DNA of 64,000 nt from positions 62,001 to 126,000 of the forward strand of contig CAVOKQ010000013.1 in assembly GCA_963696545.1 (NCBI GenBank). The letters are read 5' to 3'. Of the stretch, positions 1 through 8,000 are shown piece after piece (the stretch's first letter is position 1; every line of letters starts with the position of its first letter). A program made the position numbers and the translations under genes. The notes below the pieces were generated by a model that had not been told where the DNA came from, made no database searches, and saw only the letters and a program-made list of their open reading frames with translations. This stretch comes from RPQJ01 sp963696545. GTDB taxonomy: Bacteria > Pseudomonadota > Gammaproteobacteria > Steroidobacterales > Steroidobacteraceae.

Positions 1-364
1 GTTCGGCGTCACCGGGGGCCAGATCACTGCGGACAAGGGCCGGCTCGACTTCGACACGCAGGAAGAGATCGACCCGGTCCAGGTGACTGCCGCGGTCAAC
101 GCGCTGATCGAGGCCGACCACGCCACCCGGTCGACCTGGATCACCGACGAGGAACTCGACCGCCAGCCCGGGCTCGTCCGGACCATGTCCGTGCAGCCGC
201 CCCGCGGGGTCGGCAGGATCCGGCTGCTGGAGATCCCCGGGGTGGACCTGCAGCCTTGCGGCGGCACGCACGTCGCCCGGACCGGCGAAATCGGCCGGGT
301 CGCGGTGACCCGGGTCGAAAACAAGGGGCGGCACAACCGGCGGGTATACATAAGCTTCACGTGA
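1..364 (+). CDS. Alanyl-tRNA editing protein (AlaX-like), C-terminal part
   Basis: The reading frame is open from base 2 to the stop at 362-364, so the start lies left of the window. The visible part is the end of the second additional domain of alanyl-tRNA synthetase, which AlaX proteins carry as a free-standing editing domain. It hydrolyses Ser- or Gly-tRNA(Ala) in the cytoplasm. The diagnostic metal-binding motif CGGTH (Cys-x3-His), followed by VARTGEIG, is at about 254-290. The other ligand pair (HxxxH) would be upstream and cannot be seen. No C-terminal AlaRS oligomerisation domain follows, which favours AlaX over a full synthetase. About 100 bases separate it from the next gene. Confidence 0.85.
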   Translation, partial: FGVTGGQITADKGRLDFDTQEEIDPVQVTAAVNALIEADHATRSTWITDEELDRQPGLVRTMSVQPPRGVGRIRLLEIPGVDLQPCGGTHVARTGEIGRVAVTRVENKGRHNRRVYISFT

Positions 365-466
365 CCCCCTCCGGACCGGGGGTCCGGGGGCAAATGGACG
401 GCCGATGCGTTACCATTCGCCGTTCCAACCGATGATCCGCGGGCTGCGGGACTGGATAAAACTGGG

Positions 467-1069
467 ATGGCGCCCGGCACGGCATCAGGACAACGCAGGG
501 GCGTGGCGACGATCAGGGGCGCGGACTTCACCACGGTGCCGAACCTGGTCTCCCTCGCGCGCATCGTCGGCGTATCCGCCGCGGTCCTGCTCTATTTCGC
601 GGGCTACCCGCGAGTGACCGTAGTGCTCGGCACGCTGGCCTGCCTGACCGACCACCTGGACGGTTACCTCGCCCGCCGCCTGAACCAGGAGACCGCATTG
701 GGAGCGATGCTGGACCAAGCCGCCGACAGCTTCACGACCGCGATCGCGCTCGCGATGCTGGTGATCGCAGGCGGATTTCCGTTCGTCTTCCTGCTGGTGT
801 TCCTGGCCCGCGAGTTCTGGGTGGCCACGGTCCGGCGCTTCGCGGCCATGGGCGGCGTGGAGATTCCGTCGCACGGCTCCGGCAAGTTCGCCACCGCGTT
901 CATCTACTGGGCGTTGCTGCTGATGGCGGTGGCCCTGATGTTCGACGTGCCGGAGACGACCGCGGCCTGGCTGAAGCCACTGGCGTTCGCGAGCATGGGC
1001 GCCGGCCTGCTGCTCAGCTGCCTCGCCGGGTGGCGCTATACCCGCGCGCTCGTCGGGAGTGCCGCATGA
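467..1069 (+). CDS. CDP-alcohol phosphatidyltransferase family membrane protein
   Basis: A 200-residue integral membrane enzyme that condenses a CDP-activated lipid or headgroup with an alcohol. The complete family signature D-x2-DG-x2-AR-x8-G-x3-D-x3-D is present near residues 63-89 (it begins DHLDGYLAR), so both metal-binding aspartate pairs are intact. Hydrophobic helices lie on either side. ATG 467 is taken as start; a GTG at 502 is possible, since conserved sequence begins only after it. The stop overlaps the next start as ATGA. Family membership does not fix the substrate: with PgpA two genes on it could be PgsA, but the PhnW-like neighbour also allows an aminoethylphosphonate headgroup. 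Confidence 0.9.
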   Translation: MAPGTASGQRRGVATIRGADFTTVPNLVSLARIVGVSAAVLLYFAGYPRVTVVLGTLACLTDHLDGYLARRLNQETALGAMLDQAADSFTTAIALAMLVIAGGFPFVFLLVFLAREFWVATVRRFAAMGGVEIPSHGSGKFATAFIYWALLLMAVALMFDVPETTAAWLKPLAFASMGAGLLLSCLAGWRYTRALVGSAA

Positions 1070-2214
1070 CGCCCCCGATCGTTCGGGCGCGAACCGACGT
1101 GCTGCTCTGTCCCGGGCCGGTGATGCTGTCGCCCGGCGTCAGGAAGGCGCTCGGCCAGTGCGACGTCGGCCACCGTGACGCGCGCTTCTCGCAGATCGTT
1201 TCCCGGCTGCGCCGTAATTGCGCGACGCTGCTCGGCGCCGGCGGCGAGCACAGCGTGCTGTTCATCACCGGGCCGGCGACGGCAGGCATCGAGGCCGCGT
1301 GCGCATCGTTGTTCCCGGAGGCCGGGACGGTCGTCGTTCCAGTGAACGGCACGTTCGGGGAGCGCATCCTGCAGATCCTCCAGGTGCACGGCATTGCGTG
1401 CCTGCCGGTCGATTTCGGGTTCGGGCAGCCATTCGACCTCGCGCGGATCGAGGCAGCGCTCGCATCGAGCGGGGCAACGCGGGTTGCGGCCGTCGCGATG
1501 ACGCACCACGAGACATCCTGCGGCCTCGTGAATCCCGTGGCCGCCGTCTGCGAGATCGCAAAGCGCCACGGCCTGCGCACGTTCGTCGATGCGACATCGA
1601 GCGCCGGGGCCGAGGACCTGCACGTGACCCGGGACCGCATCGACGTCTGCGTCACGTCGTCCGGCAAGTGCCTGCACGGCGCGCCGGGCATCGCGCTCGT
1701 CTGCGTGCGTCGCGACTGGCTCGCCGAACGGACGGAAGTCCGCCCGCGGACGTTCTCGCTCGACCTGCGCCGCTATCACGACCAGCTCGAGCTGAACTCG
1801 CAGACACCGTTCACGCCCGCGGTGCCCGCGTTCCTCGCGCTGGACCGCGCGCTCGAGGAGTTGCTCGAGCAGGGTGGCGTTGCTGAGCGCCGCCGCCAGT
1901 ACCTGCGGCGCCGTGCGTACCTTGCCCAGGGGCTCACGCGTCTCGGCCTGTCGCTGCTGCGCCTGCCCGCGGGCAGCGAAGCGTGCTCGATCCTCACCGT
2001 CACCGTCCCGGCATCGCTCGAATTCGCGGACCTGTACGCGCAGATGCGCGAGCGCGGCTACGTGATCTACGGCACCAAGGCGCCGCTGGCGCCGCGCTAC
2101 TTCCAACTCGCGGTCATGGGCGACCAGACCGATGCCGACCTCGCCGGATTCCTGCTGGCGCTCGAGTCGGTGCTGTCCGGCCCGGCGACGCAGTACCGCG
2201 CCGCGACGGCGTAG
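1066..2214 (+). CDS. Class V aminotransferase, 2-aminoethylphosphonate-pyruvate transaminase (PhnW)-like
   Basis: A PLP-dependent fold-type I aminotransferase of 382 residues. It opens with the LLCPGPVMLSPGV and GHRDARF motifs shared by PhnW and alanine-glyoxylate transaminases. The probable PLP lysine is in SSGKCLHGAPG (near residue 203), which matches the PhnW pattern of lysine followed by a small-residue loop. PhnW interconverts phosphonoacetaldehyde and 2-aminoethylphosphonate with alanine/pyruvate. ATG 1066 overlaps the stop of the phosphatidyltransferase, which implies translational coupling. No PEP mutase or phosphonopyruvate decarboxylase is visible, so use in biosynthesis or in degradation cannot be settled from the window. 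A serine- or alanine-glyoxylate type activity is the alternative. Confidence 0.8.
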   Translation: MTPPIVRARTDVLLCPGPVMLSPGVRKALGQCDVGHRDARFSQIVSRLRRNCATLLGAGGEHSVLFITGPATAGIEAACASLFPEAGTVVVPVNGTFGERILQILQVHGIACLPVDFGFGQPFDLARIEAALASSGATRVAAVAMTHHETSCGLVNPVAAVCEIAKRHGLRTFVDATSSAGAEDLHVTRDRIDVCVTSSGKCLHGAPGIALVCVRRDWLAERTEVRPRTFSLDLRRYHDQLELNSQTPFTPAVPAFLALDRALEELLEQGGVAERRRQYLRRRAYLAQGLTRLGLSLLRLPAGSEACSILTVTVPASLEFADLYAQMRERGYVIYGTKAPLAPRYFQLAVMGDQTDADLAGFLLALESVLSGPATQYRAATA

Positions 2215-2257
2215 CCGGCGCGCGAGCCCGGGCGCCCGGCAGCAAGTGGCGAGCGCA

Positions 2258-2743
2258 ATGTTCGACCTGGCCATCAACCGCAACGTCTTCCGCAACTGGC
2301 GGCACTGCCTCGCGTTCGGCTTCGGCAGCGGGCTGGCGAAGTACGCCCCGGGCACGTTCGGCACGCTGGTCGCGATACCGCTCTATCTTGCAATCAGCGC
2401 GCTGCCGGCCTGGCTCTATGCCGTGACCGTCGTCGCCGCGTTCGCGCTCGGCGTGTGGATCTGCGACACGGTGTCGCGTGACCTCGAGGTGCACGACCAC
2501 GGCGGCATCGTGTTCGACGAGTTCGTCGGCTTCTGGATCACGATGTTCCTGGTGCCGCCGAGTGTGCTCGCGGTGCTCGCAGGTTTCGCGTTGTTCCGGC
2601 TGTTCGACATCTGGAAGCCGGGTCCGATCCGCTGGTGCGACCGCAACGTGCAGGGCGGCTTCGGCATCATGGTGGACGACGTCGTTGCCGGCGTGGTCGC
2701 ATGCGCGGCGTTGCACCTGCTGCTGCGGGTAGTGGGCGCGTAG
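2258..2743 (+). CDS. pgpA: Phosphatidylglycerophosphatase A
   Basis: A 161-residue membrane phosphatase that dephosphorylates phosphatidylglycerophosphate to phosphatidylglycerol. Family features are the N-terminal segment FGFGSGLAKYAPGTFGT, the acidic motif VFDEFVGFWIT, and FRLFDIWKPGPI followed by MVDDVVAG near the C-terminus, with hydrophobic helices between. Length matches the E. coli enzyme (about 170 residues). ATG 2258 is preferred because it lies after the upstream stop and gives the family N-terminus. An open frame continues upstream to 2132 but overlaps the aminotransferase. Only two bases separate its stop from the next gene's GTG. Confidence 0.92.
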   Translation: MFDLAINRNVFRNWRHCLAFGFGSGLAKYAPGTFGTLVAIPLYLAISALPAWLYAVTVVAAFALGVWICDTVSRDLEVHDHGGIVFDEFVGFWITMFLVPPSVLAVLAGFALFRLFDIWKPGPIRWCDRNVQGGFGIMVDDVVAGVVACAALHLLLRVVGA

Positions 2744-2745
2744 AC

Positions 2746-4905
2746 GTGGCGAGACCGGGGCCGCCTGCAGCGCTCGCGCTGGCCATCGTGTCCGCGATCG
2801 TGGCGGCCCTGCTGCTGCCGCGCGGCGGCCCCGTGTCTCCCACCGAACTGGCGTTCGTTTCCGTGGCAGTGCCGGCGCTGCTCGCGCCGCTGTTCTGGCC
2901 GCGCGAAAGCCCATCCGTCCGCAGGCTGCTGGCCGCGACGCTCGGCCCGGTCGCTGCAATCGTCGTGACGTGCGGCGTGCTGTGGGTCCTGCACGGCGCC
3001 GTCGCGCTGCAGGGTGTCGCGCTGGCGGGACTCGTCGCGGTGCTGATGCTGGCCGTGCTGCATCAGCTCGCCGCGCTGATCGAGCCGGTCGTAATGCGGC
3101 TCGGGGCGAGCGAGTCGTCCGCCCGCGAGTGGTCGCTGTGGAGCGTGACGGCGCTGCTGTGGCTCGCTGCTGCTGCGCCCGTGTGGCTCGGGCCCGCGGC
3201 CGACCTCGGCGCCAGGACCGACCCGCGGTGGCCGTCGTTGGTGCTCGGCTCGAGCCCGCTCGCGCACCTGGCATCGGCTTCCGGCTACGACGTGCTGCGC
3301 GGCCAGTGGTTCTACGCACACTCCAGTCTCGGCGCGCTGCAGGTCGACTATCCGCGCGTCGCGACGCTGCTGATCGCCTACGCGCTCGCGCTGGTGGCGC
3401 TCACTGCTCTCGGTCGCGCCGAAGCGCGCTTGCTGCGTGCGCTGGCGCTGCTGGCCGTGCTCGGTGTCGCGAGCCATGCCGCGCGCTCTGCGACCCCGCT
3501 CGATCTGGAAGTCGTGCCTGCCTGGGACGGCTGGACACGTCCGGGGCGCGTCACCGAGCTGGATGTCCGGCTGCGCTCGCAGCAGCGCGATACCGTACGG
3601 GTGACGCTGAGTACGGGCGCGAGCCGGGTTCGGACGGTCGTGGAACTCGAGCCGGGCCAGCAGTCGAGCAACGCGATTCCCGTGCCGGCGGCCGAAGTGA
3701 TCGGTGTTGGAGTCGGGCGCGCTCGTGACCTGAATGCGTCGCGAACAGTCCGTCTTGCGCTGTCGGAATCGCCGTTGCTGGCATGGGTCGCGGGCACGCC
3801 GGCCCCCGGCGCGCTCCCCGGATTCCACACCATCTCGCTCGAGCCCGGCCATCTGCCACTCAACTCGTCGGCGTACTCGAGCATCGACGCGCTGATCATC
3901 GACCGTCGTGTCGTGGCCTCGCTCGGACAGCAGCAGCTTGCGGCGCTGCTCGCATACCTCTCGGGTTGCGGCCGCGCCGTGCTGATCAGCGCGACGTCGC
4001 GCGACGAGGGATTGTTCCGGTCCGTGGCCGGCTGCGGGGGACGGAGGTTCTCGGTCGCCCAGAGTGAGCAGCAGGCGCTGGTGCAACTCGCGGCCATCCT
4101 GGCCACGCCCTCGGCCGACACGCCGGAGCCTGCGGCGCTCGCGTCAGTCATGGGACCTGACCTGCGCTCGTGGAATCTCGTCGCGGCGCTGCTCGCGCTG
4201 TGCGCAGCCGCCGCCGTCATTCTCGGGATCTTCACGTCGTCGCTGCTCGCCGCGGTTGCCGTACCGGCGCTGCTGGCGGCAGCCGTGCTCGGGCTGGTGC
4301 AGACGAGGTCGCCCGCGGAGCGACTGACTGTCTGGGCGGAAGCGGGTGCGGGCGAGCGGATCGCGCAGTATCGCGGGCTGCAGCAGGTGACCGGGCTCCG
4401 TCGCGGCCGGGCGGACGTGCGTGTGCTCGACGTGCTCGCGCGGCCACGCGCCTGCCGTGCAAGTGATCGTGGCCAGTGGACCTGGGACGCCGCCGCGCGC
4501 CGCTACTCCGGTGTTCAATTCGACAGCCGCCTGTTCGCCGGCGCCTCGCTGTGCTACTCGGGCGAGTTTCCAGTGGCTCGTGAAGCCGCGGTGCGTGCGA
4601 CGCCGCAAGGCCGTCTCGTGCTTGCCAATGCAGGGGCCTCAGGCCTGCCGGCCGGCAGGCTCGCCTGGAACGGTCGGCTGTTCGCGGTCGATGCGCTCGC
4701 GGCGGGGCGGCAGGTCGAGCTCGATCCGGCCCGTGGCTCGACGCCGGCGGACGGTGCGGAAACTCTGGCTCTCGCCCGGACACCGGTTGATGCGCAGGCG
4801 GTGCTGTGGCCGCTGGAACTGCAGCGCGTTGCCGGTGCGCCTGCGCAGTCACAGGCATGGTTGCTCGTGCGCGCAGCACGGCACGATGCAGCGGTGAATC
4901 AGTGA
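2746..4905 (+). CDS. Large integral membrane protein of unknown function
   Basis: A 719-residue protein read from GTG 2746, directly after pgpA. I do not recognise the family. The N-terminal ~280 residues hold several hydrophobic helices. They are followed by a soluble stretch of about 250 residues that looks extracytoplasmic, with beta-rich sequence and a segment (YSSIDALIIDRRVVASL, then a ~20-residue Rossmann-like stretch) resembling a degenerate class I glutamine-amidotransferase fold. Two closely spaced helices come next (around 4185-4305), then a C-terminal soluble domain. This topology resembles BatA- or DUF4159-type envelope proteins, but I see no diagnostic motif. The stop overlaps the next gene's GTG by four bases, so the two are probably made together. 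Confidence 0.7.
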   Translation: MARPGPPAALALAIVSAIVAALLLPRGGPVSPTELAFVSVAVPALLAPLFWPRESPSVRRLLAATLGPVAAIVVTCGVLWVLHGAVALQGVALAGLVAVLMLAVLHQLAALIEPVVMRLGASESSAREWSLWSVTALLWLAAAAPVWLGPAADLGARTDPRWPSLVLGSSPLAHLASASGYDVLRGQWFYAHSSLGALQVDYPRVATLLIAYALALVALTALGRAEARLLRALALLAVLGVASHAARSATPLDLEVVPAWDGWTRPGRVTELDVRLRSQQRDTVRVTLSTGASRVRTVVELEPGQQSSNAIPVPAAEVIGVGVGRARDLNASRTVRLALSESPLLAWVAGTPAPGALPGFHTISLEPGHLPLNSSAYSSIDALIIDRRVVASLGQQQLAALLAYLSGCGRAVLISATSRDEGLFRSVAGCGGRRFSVAQSEQQALVQLAAILATPSADTPEPAALASVMGPDLRSWNLVAALLALCAAAAVILGIFTSSLLAAVAVPALLAAAVLGLVQTRSPAERLTVWAEAGAGERIAQYRGLQQVTGLRRGRADVRVLDVLARPRACRASDRGQWTWDAAARRYSGVQFDSRLFAGASLCYSGEFPVAREAAVRATPQGRLVLANAGASGLPAGRLAWNGRLFAVDALAAGRQVELDPARGSTPADGAETLALARTPVDAQAVLWPLELQRVAGAPAQSQAWLLVRAARHDAAVNQ

Positions 4906-5372
4906 GCACTCGACTCGGTCTCGCGCTCGGTCTCGCGCTCGTGGGGGCCGTGGCGGCCTGGTGGCTCGTGGCCAGCCGGATTGCGCTGCAGGCGGGCATC
5001 GATGCCGCGCTGCCGGCAGGCCAGGCGCTGCTCGTGCTCGCGGTGACGCGAGCCATGCTGGTCGCGGTGATCGCACCCAGGATCGCGGCCGTCGGCGGCT
5101 ACGTCGCGGGGCTGCGTGTGTGCCTGCCGATCGTTGCGCTCGGGTGGCCGCTCGTGGCGCTGACGTGGGCCGCGAGCTCGGCCGACACGCTGCGCACCCT
5201 GTCCCTGGAGGCTGGACTGCTTGGACTCGCGGCGCTGCTGCCGCTGGCCGGGCGCGCGCTGGCGCGACTGCTGAAGCAGGGTCCGGTCACCGAAGCCGTG
5301 GCCGCGGCGGTCGGCGTGCTGCTCGCATGCGGGGCGTGGCTCGTGCTGACGGGGCCGCTTCACGGCTCGTAA
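4902..5372 (+). CDS. Small multi-pass membrane protein of unknown function
   Basis: A 156-residue, almost entirely hydrophobic protein with about four or five predicted helices. It is rich in Ala, Leu and Val and has no recognisable motif. The start GTG 4902 overlaps the preceding stop as GTGA, which argues for coupled translation with the large membrane protein. It could be a subunit of the same complex. A perfect GC palindrome (GGCCGGCGCCGGCC, 5373-5386) follows the stop immediately and may end or attenuate the transcript. Codon pattern and lack of an alternative frame support it, but there is no homology evidence. Confidence 0.6.
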   Translation: MSTRLGLALGLALVGAVAAWWLVASRIALQAGIDAALPAGQALLVLAVTRAMLVAVIAPRIAAVGGYVAGLRVCLPIVALGWPLVALTWAASSADTLRTLSLEAGLLGLAALLPLAGRALARLLKQGPVTEAVAAAVGVLLACGAWLVLTGPLHGS

Positions 5373-5474
5373 GGCCGGCGCCGGCCGTCGCTCGACGTGC
5401 GGCGGCATCGGCGGAATCGTACGATGTCGGAGCCGTGCGCGCTTGCGCGGCGCATGAGGAACGACGCGAGCACC

Positions 5475-6308
5475 ATGGGTAACATCGTCTGGCTGGCCTC
5501 TTACCCCAAGTCCGGCAACACGTGGCTGCGGGCGTTCCTCGCGAACCTCGTGGCCGATGCGGAGGCACCGGTGCCGCTCGCCGAGCTGCCGCAGTACTGC
5601 GACGACGAGGCGCGGCCCGAGCTCTTCACCCAGCTTGCCGGTCGGCCGAGCACCGGGCTCACGTTCGACGAGATCTGCGCACTGCGTCCGCGCGTGCACG
5701 CCGCGATCGCGGCGCAGTCGCCCGGTACGCGGCTCGTGAAAACGCACAACTGCGCAGGCTTCGTCGAGCGCTATCCGTTGCACGAGGGAACGGTCACGGC
5801 CGGGGCGATCTACGTGGTGCGCGACCCGCGCGACGTGGCGGTCAGCATGTCGCATCACTTCGGGCTCGAGCTCGATGCCGCGATCGAGCGGCTCGGCGAC
5901 GACCGGGTCGCGACGGCGAACGACGCGCTGTTCGTGACGCAGGTGCTGGGCTCATGGTCGCATCACGTCAGCAGCTGGGCCGATCTCGCCGGAGAGCGCG
6001 TCGTCGTGCTGCGCTACGAGGACCTTGTCGCGAATCCAGTGTTCGAGTTCACCAAGGCGGCCCGGCTGCTGAAGCTCGACGACGAACGCGCGAGGATCGA
6101 GCGCGCGGTGCGGCACGCGTCTTTCGAATCGCTTGCCGGACAGGAGCGCACCGAAGGCTTTGCCGAGGCTTCGGACAAGGCGCGGCGCTTCTTCCGCGAC
6201 GGCCGCCCGGGCCAGTGGCGAACCGAGCTCACGATGGAGCAGTCGGCGCGCGTGCTGGCACGGCACGGCGCGCAGATGCAGCGCTTCGGCTACGCGGCGG
6301 CGCGCTGA
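5475..6308 (+). CDS. PAPS-dependent sulfotransferase family protein
   Basis: A 277-residue cytosolic sulfotransferase that moves a sulfuryl group from 3'-phosphoadenylyl sulfate to a hydroxyl or amine acceptor. Both cofactor sites are clear: the 5'-phosphosulfate loop YPKSGNTWLR near residues 9-18, and the 3'-phosphate motif YVVRDPRDVAVSMSHH near residues 114-129. Near the C-terminus, FFRDGRPGQWR matches the family GxxGxWK-type P-loop-like region. ATG 5475 is chosen because it starts just before the nucleotide loop; ATG 5424 would add 17 unconserved residues. The acceptor is unknown. The 3' end overlaps the opposite-strand monooxygenase by 19 bases. Confidence 0.9.
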   Translation: MGNIVWLASYPKSGNTWLRAFLANLVADAEAPVPLAELPQYCDDEARPELFTQLAGRPSTGLTFDEICALRPRVHAAIAAQSPGTRLVKTHNCAGFVERYPLHEGTVTAGAIYVVRDPRDVAVSMSHHFGLELDAAIERLGDDRVATANDALFVTQVLGSWSHHVSSWADLAGERVVVLRYEDLVANPVFEFTKAARLLKLDDERARIERAVRHASFESLAGQERTEGFAEASDKARRFFRDGRPGQWRTELTMEQSARVLARHGAQMQRFGYAAAR

Positions 6309-7819
6309 GGCGGGGGCAGTGCGGCGGCGTCCTGCCCGAGGCGCACGAAGTTGTAGTTCGAGGCGTTCACCCGGCGCGTCTTCAGCCAGTAGCGCCAGCG
6401 TCGACCACGGCCAGATGCTGAAGATGCGGCCATCTGACTGGCGGTAGTAGCTCGCGCAACCGGATGACCACACGGTGCCACGCAATGCCTGCTGCACCCG
6501 CTCGTTGAAGCGGGCCTGCGCCTCGGGCTTCACTTCCATGTAGTCCGCGCCGCGGCGCTGCAGCGTGCGGATGCAGTCGAGCACGTAATTCACCTGCGCC
6601 TCGATCATGAAGATGATCGAGTTGTGGCCGAGCGCGGTGTTGGGCCCGACCAGCTGGTGCAGGTTCGGGTAGCCGGTGACGTTGATGCCGTAGTACGCCT
6701 CGGCGCCGTCCTTCCAGTCCTGGGTCAGCGTGTGGCCAGGCAGGCCCGTGATCGGGAAGTGCTGCATGTAGTCACGCGGGTCCACGACGAACCCGGTGCC
6801 GAGGATGATGCAGTCGACCTGGCGCTCTGACGCCGTCGTCGGTCACGATCGAATCGCGCGCGGATTTCGCGGATGCCGTTCGTCACCAGTTCGACGTTCG
6901 GCTGGTTGAACATCCGGAACCAGTCGTTCGAGATCAGCACGCGCTTGCAGCCGAACGTGTACTCGGGCGTGAGCGCCTTGACGACCGCGGGATCTTTCAC
7001 CTGGTGCGCGAGGAAACGCCGTGACAGTGCCTCCGGCACGCGTGCCAGTGCCGGGTGCAGCAACCCGATCAGGCGCGACTCGTTCTGCCAGTACAGTTGC
7101 CAGCGGTGCAGCTTCCTGAGCACCGGGAAGCGCGCGAAGCGCCGCTTCTGCGCATCGGTGTAGGTGCGCCTGTCGCGCGGAATCACCCAGGCCGGCGAGC
7201 GCTGGAAGACGTACAGCTTGCCGGTCTGCGGCGCGATCTCGGGGCAATACTGGATTGCGCTGCCGCCGGTGCCGATCGACGCAACGCGCTTGCCCGCGAG
7301 GTCATAGCCGTGGTCCCAGCGCGCCGAGTGGAACACCTTGCCCTTGAACGACTCGAGGCCCGGGAGGTTCGGGATGTGCGGTACGTGCAGCGGTCCCGTC
7401 GCAAGGACCAGGTGCCGCGCCGAGAGCGCGAGGCCGGACCTGGTCGCGATGCTCCAGCGGCCGTTCATCGCGTCGAAGTGCGCCGAGTTCACTTCCTCGC
7501 CGAACCGGATGTAACGGCGCATGCCGTGCCGCTCGGTCGTGTCGAGAATGTACCGCTGGATCTCCTGCCAGCCCGCGTAACGCCTGCTCCAGTCCGGCTT
7601 GCCGTCGAACGAGTACGAGTAGAAATGCGACTGCACGTCGCACGCCGCGCCGGGATAGTTGTTGTCCCGCCAGGTGCCGCCGACTTCATTGCCCTTCTCG
7701 AGAATGACGAAATCGCGCATGCCGGCCTGGAGCAGCCTGATGCCCATGCACAGTCCGCCGAATCCGGCGCCGACGATGGCGACTTCGACGTCGAGCACGG
7801 TGGGTGGATCGTTGATCAT
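6290..7819 (-). CDS. Flavin-containing (Baeyer-Villiger-type) monooxygenase, frameshifted
   Basis: An FAD/NADPH monooxygenase of about 500 residues. The N-terminus has the FAD Rossmann motif GAGFGGLCMG, then EVGGTWRDNNYPGAACD, the Baeyer-Villiger fingerprint FKGKVFHSARWD, and the NADPH-binding GTGGSAIQ. The family motif CIILGTGF and the C-terminal block ending KTRRVNASNYNFVRLG are also present but in different frames. Breaks lie near 6825-6850 (probably two indels in a short interval) and near 6395-6410. All conserved blocks survive in order, so either a sequencing error or a recent lesion fits. ATG 7819 starts two residues before the conserved region. The gene is divergent from the AbgT-type transporter. 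Confidence 0.85.
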
Positions 7820-8000
7820 GTCTTCAGGGCCCGAGCGGCCAGCCGGTCTGTCCGGCTGCCGCGCAAATGATGCCTGAATCGATCCGCTTCTGGGCCGTGT
7901 CGCGATCGTCAGATCCGACTGCGCGTTGGCGGCGAATACGGTCCTCCGCCGGGCCCGAACGAGGCCCGCATCGGCCGGAAGCGGGGGAGGCAGGCAGGTC

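Noticed and set aside
5373..5386. GC palindrome GGCCGGCGCCGGCC as a terminator
   Set aside because: No loop or T tract; could equally be a restriction-type palindrome arising by chance in GC-rich DNA.
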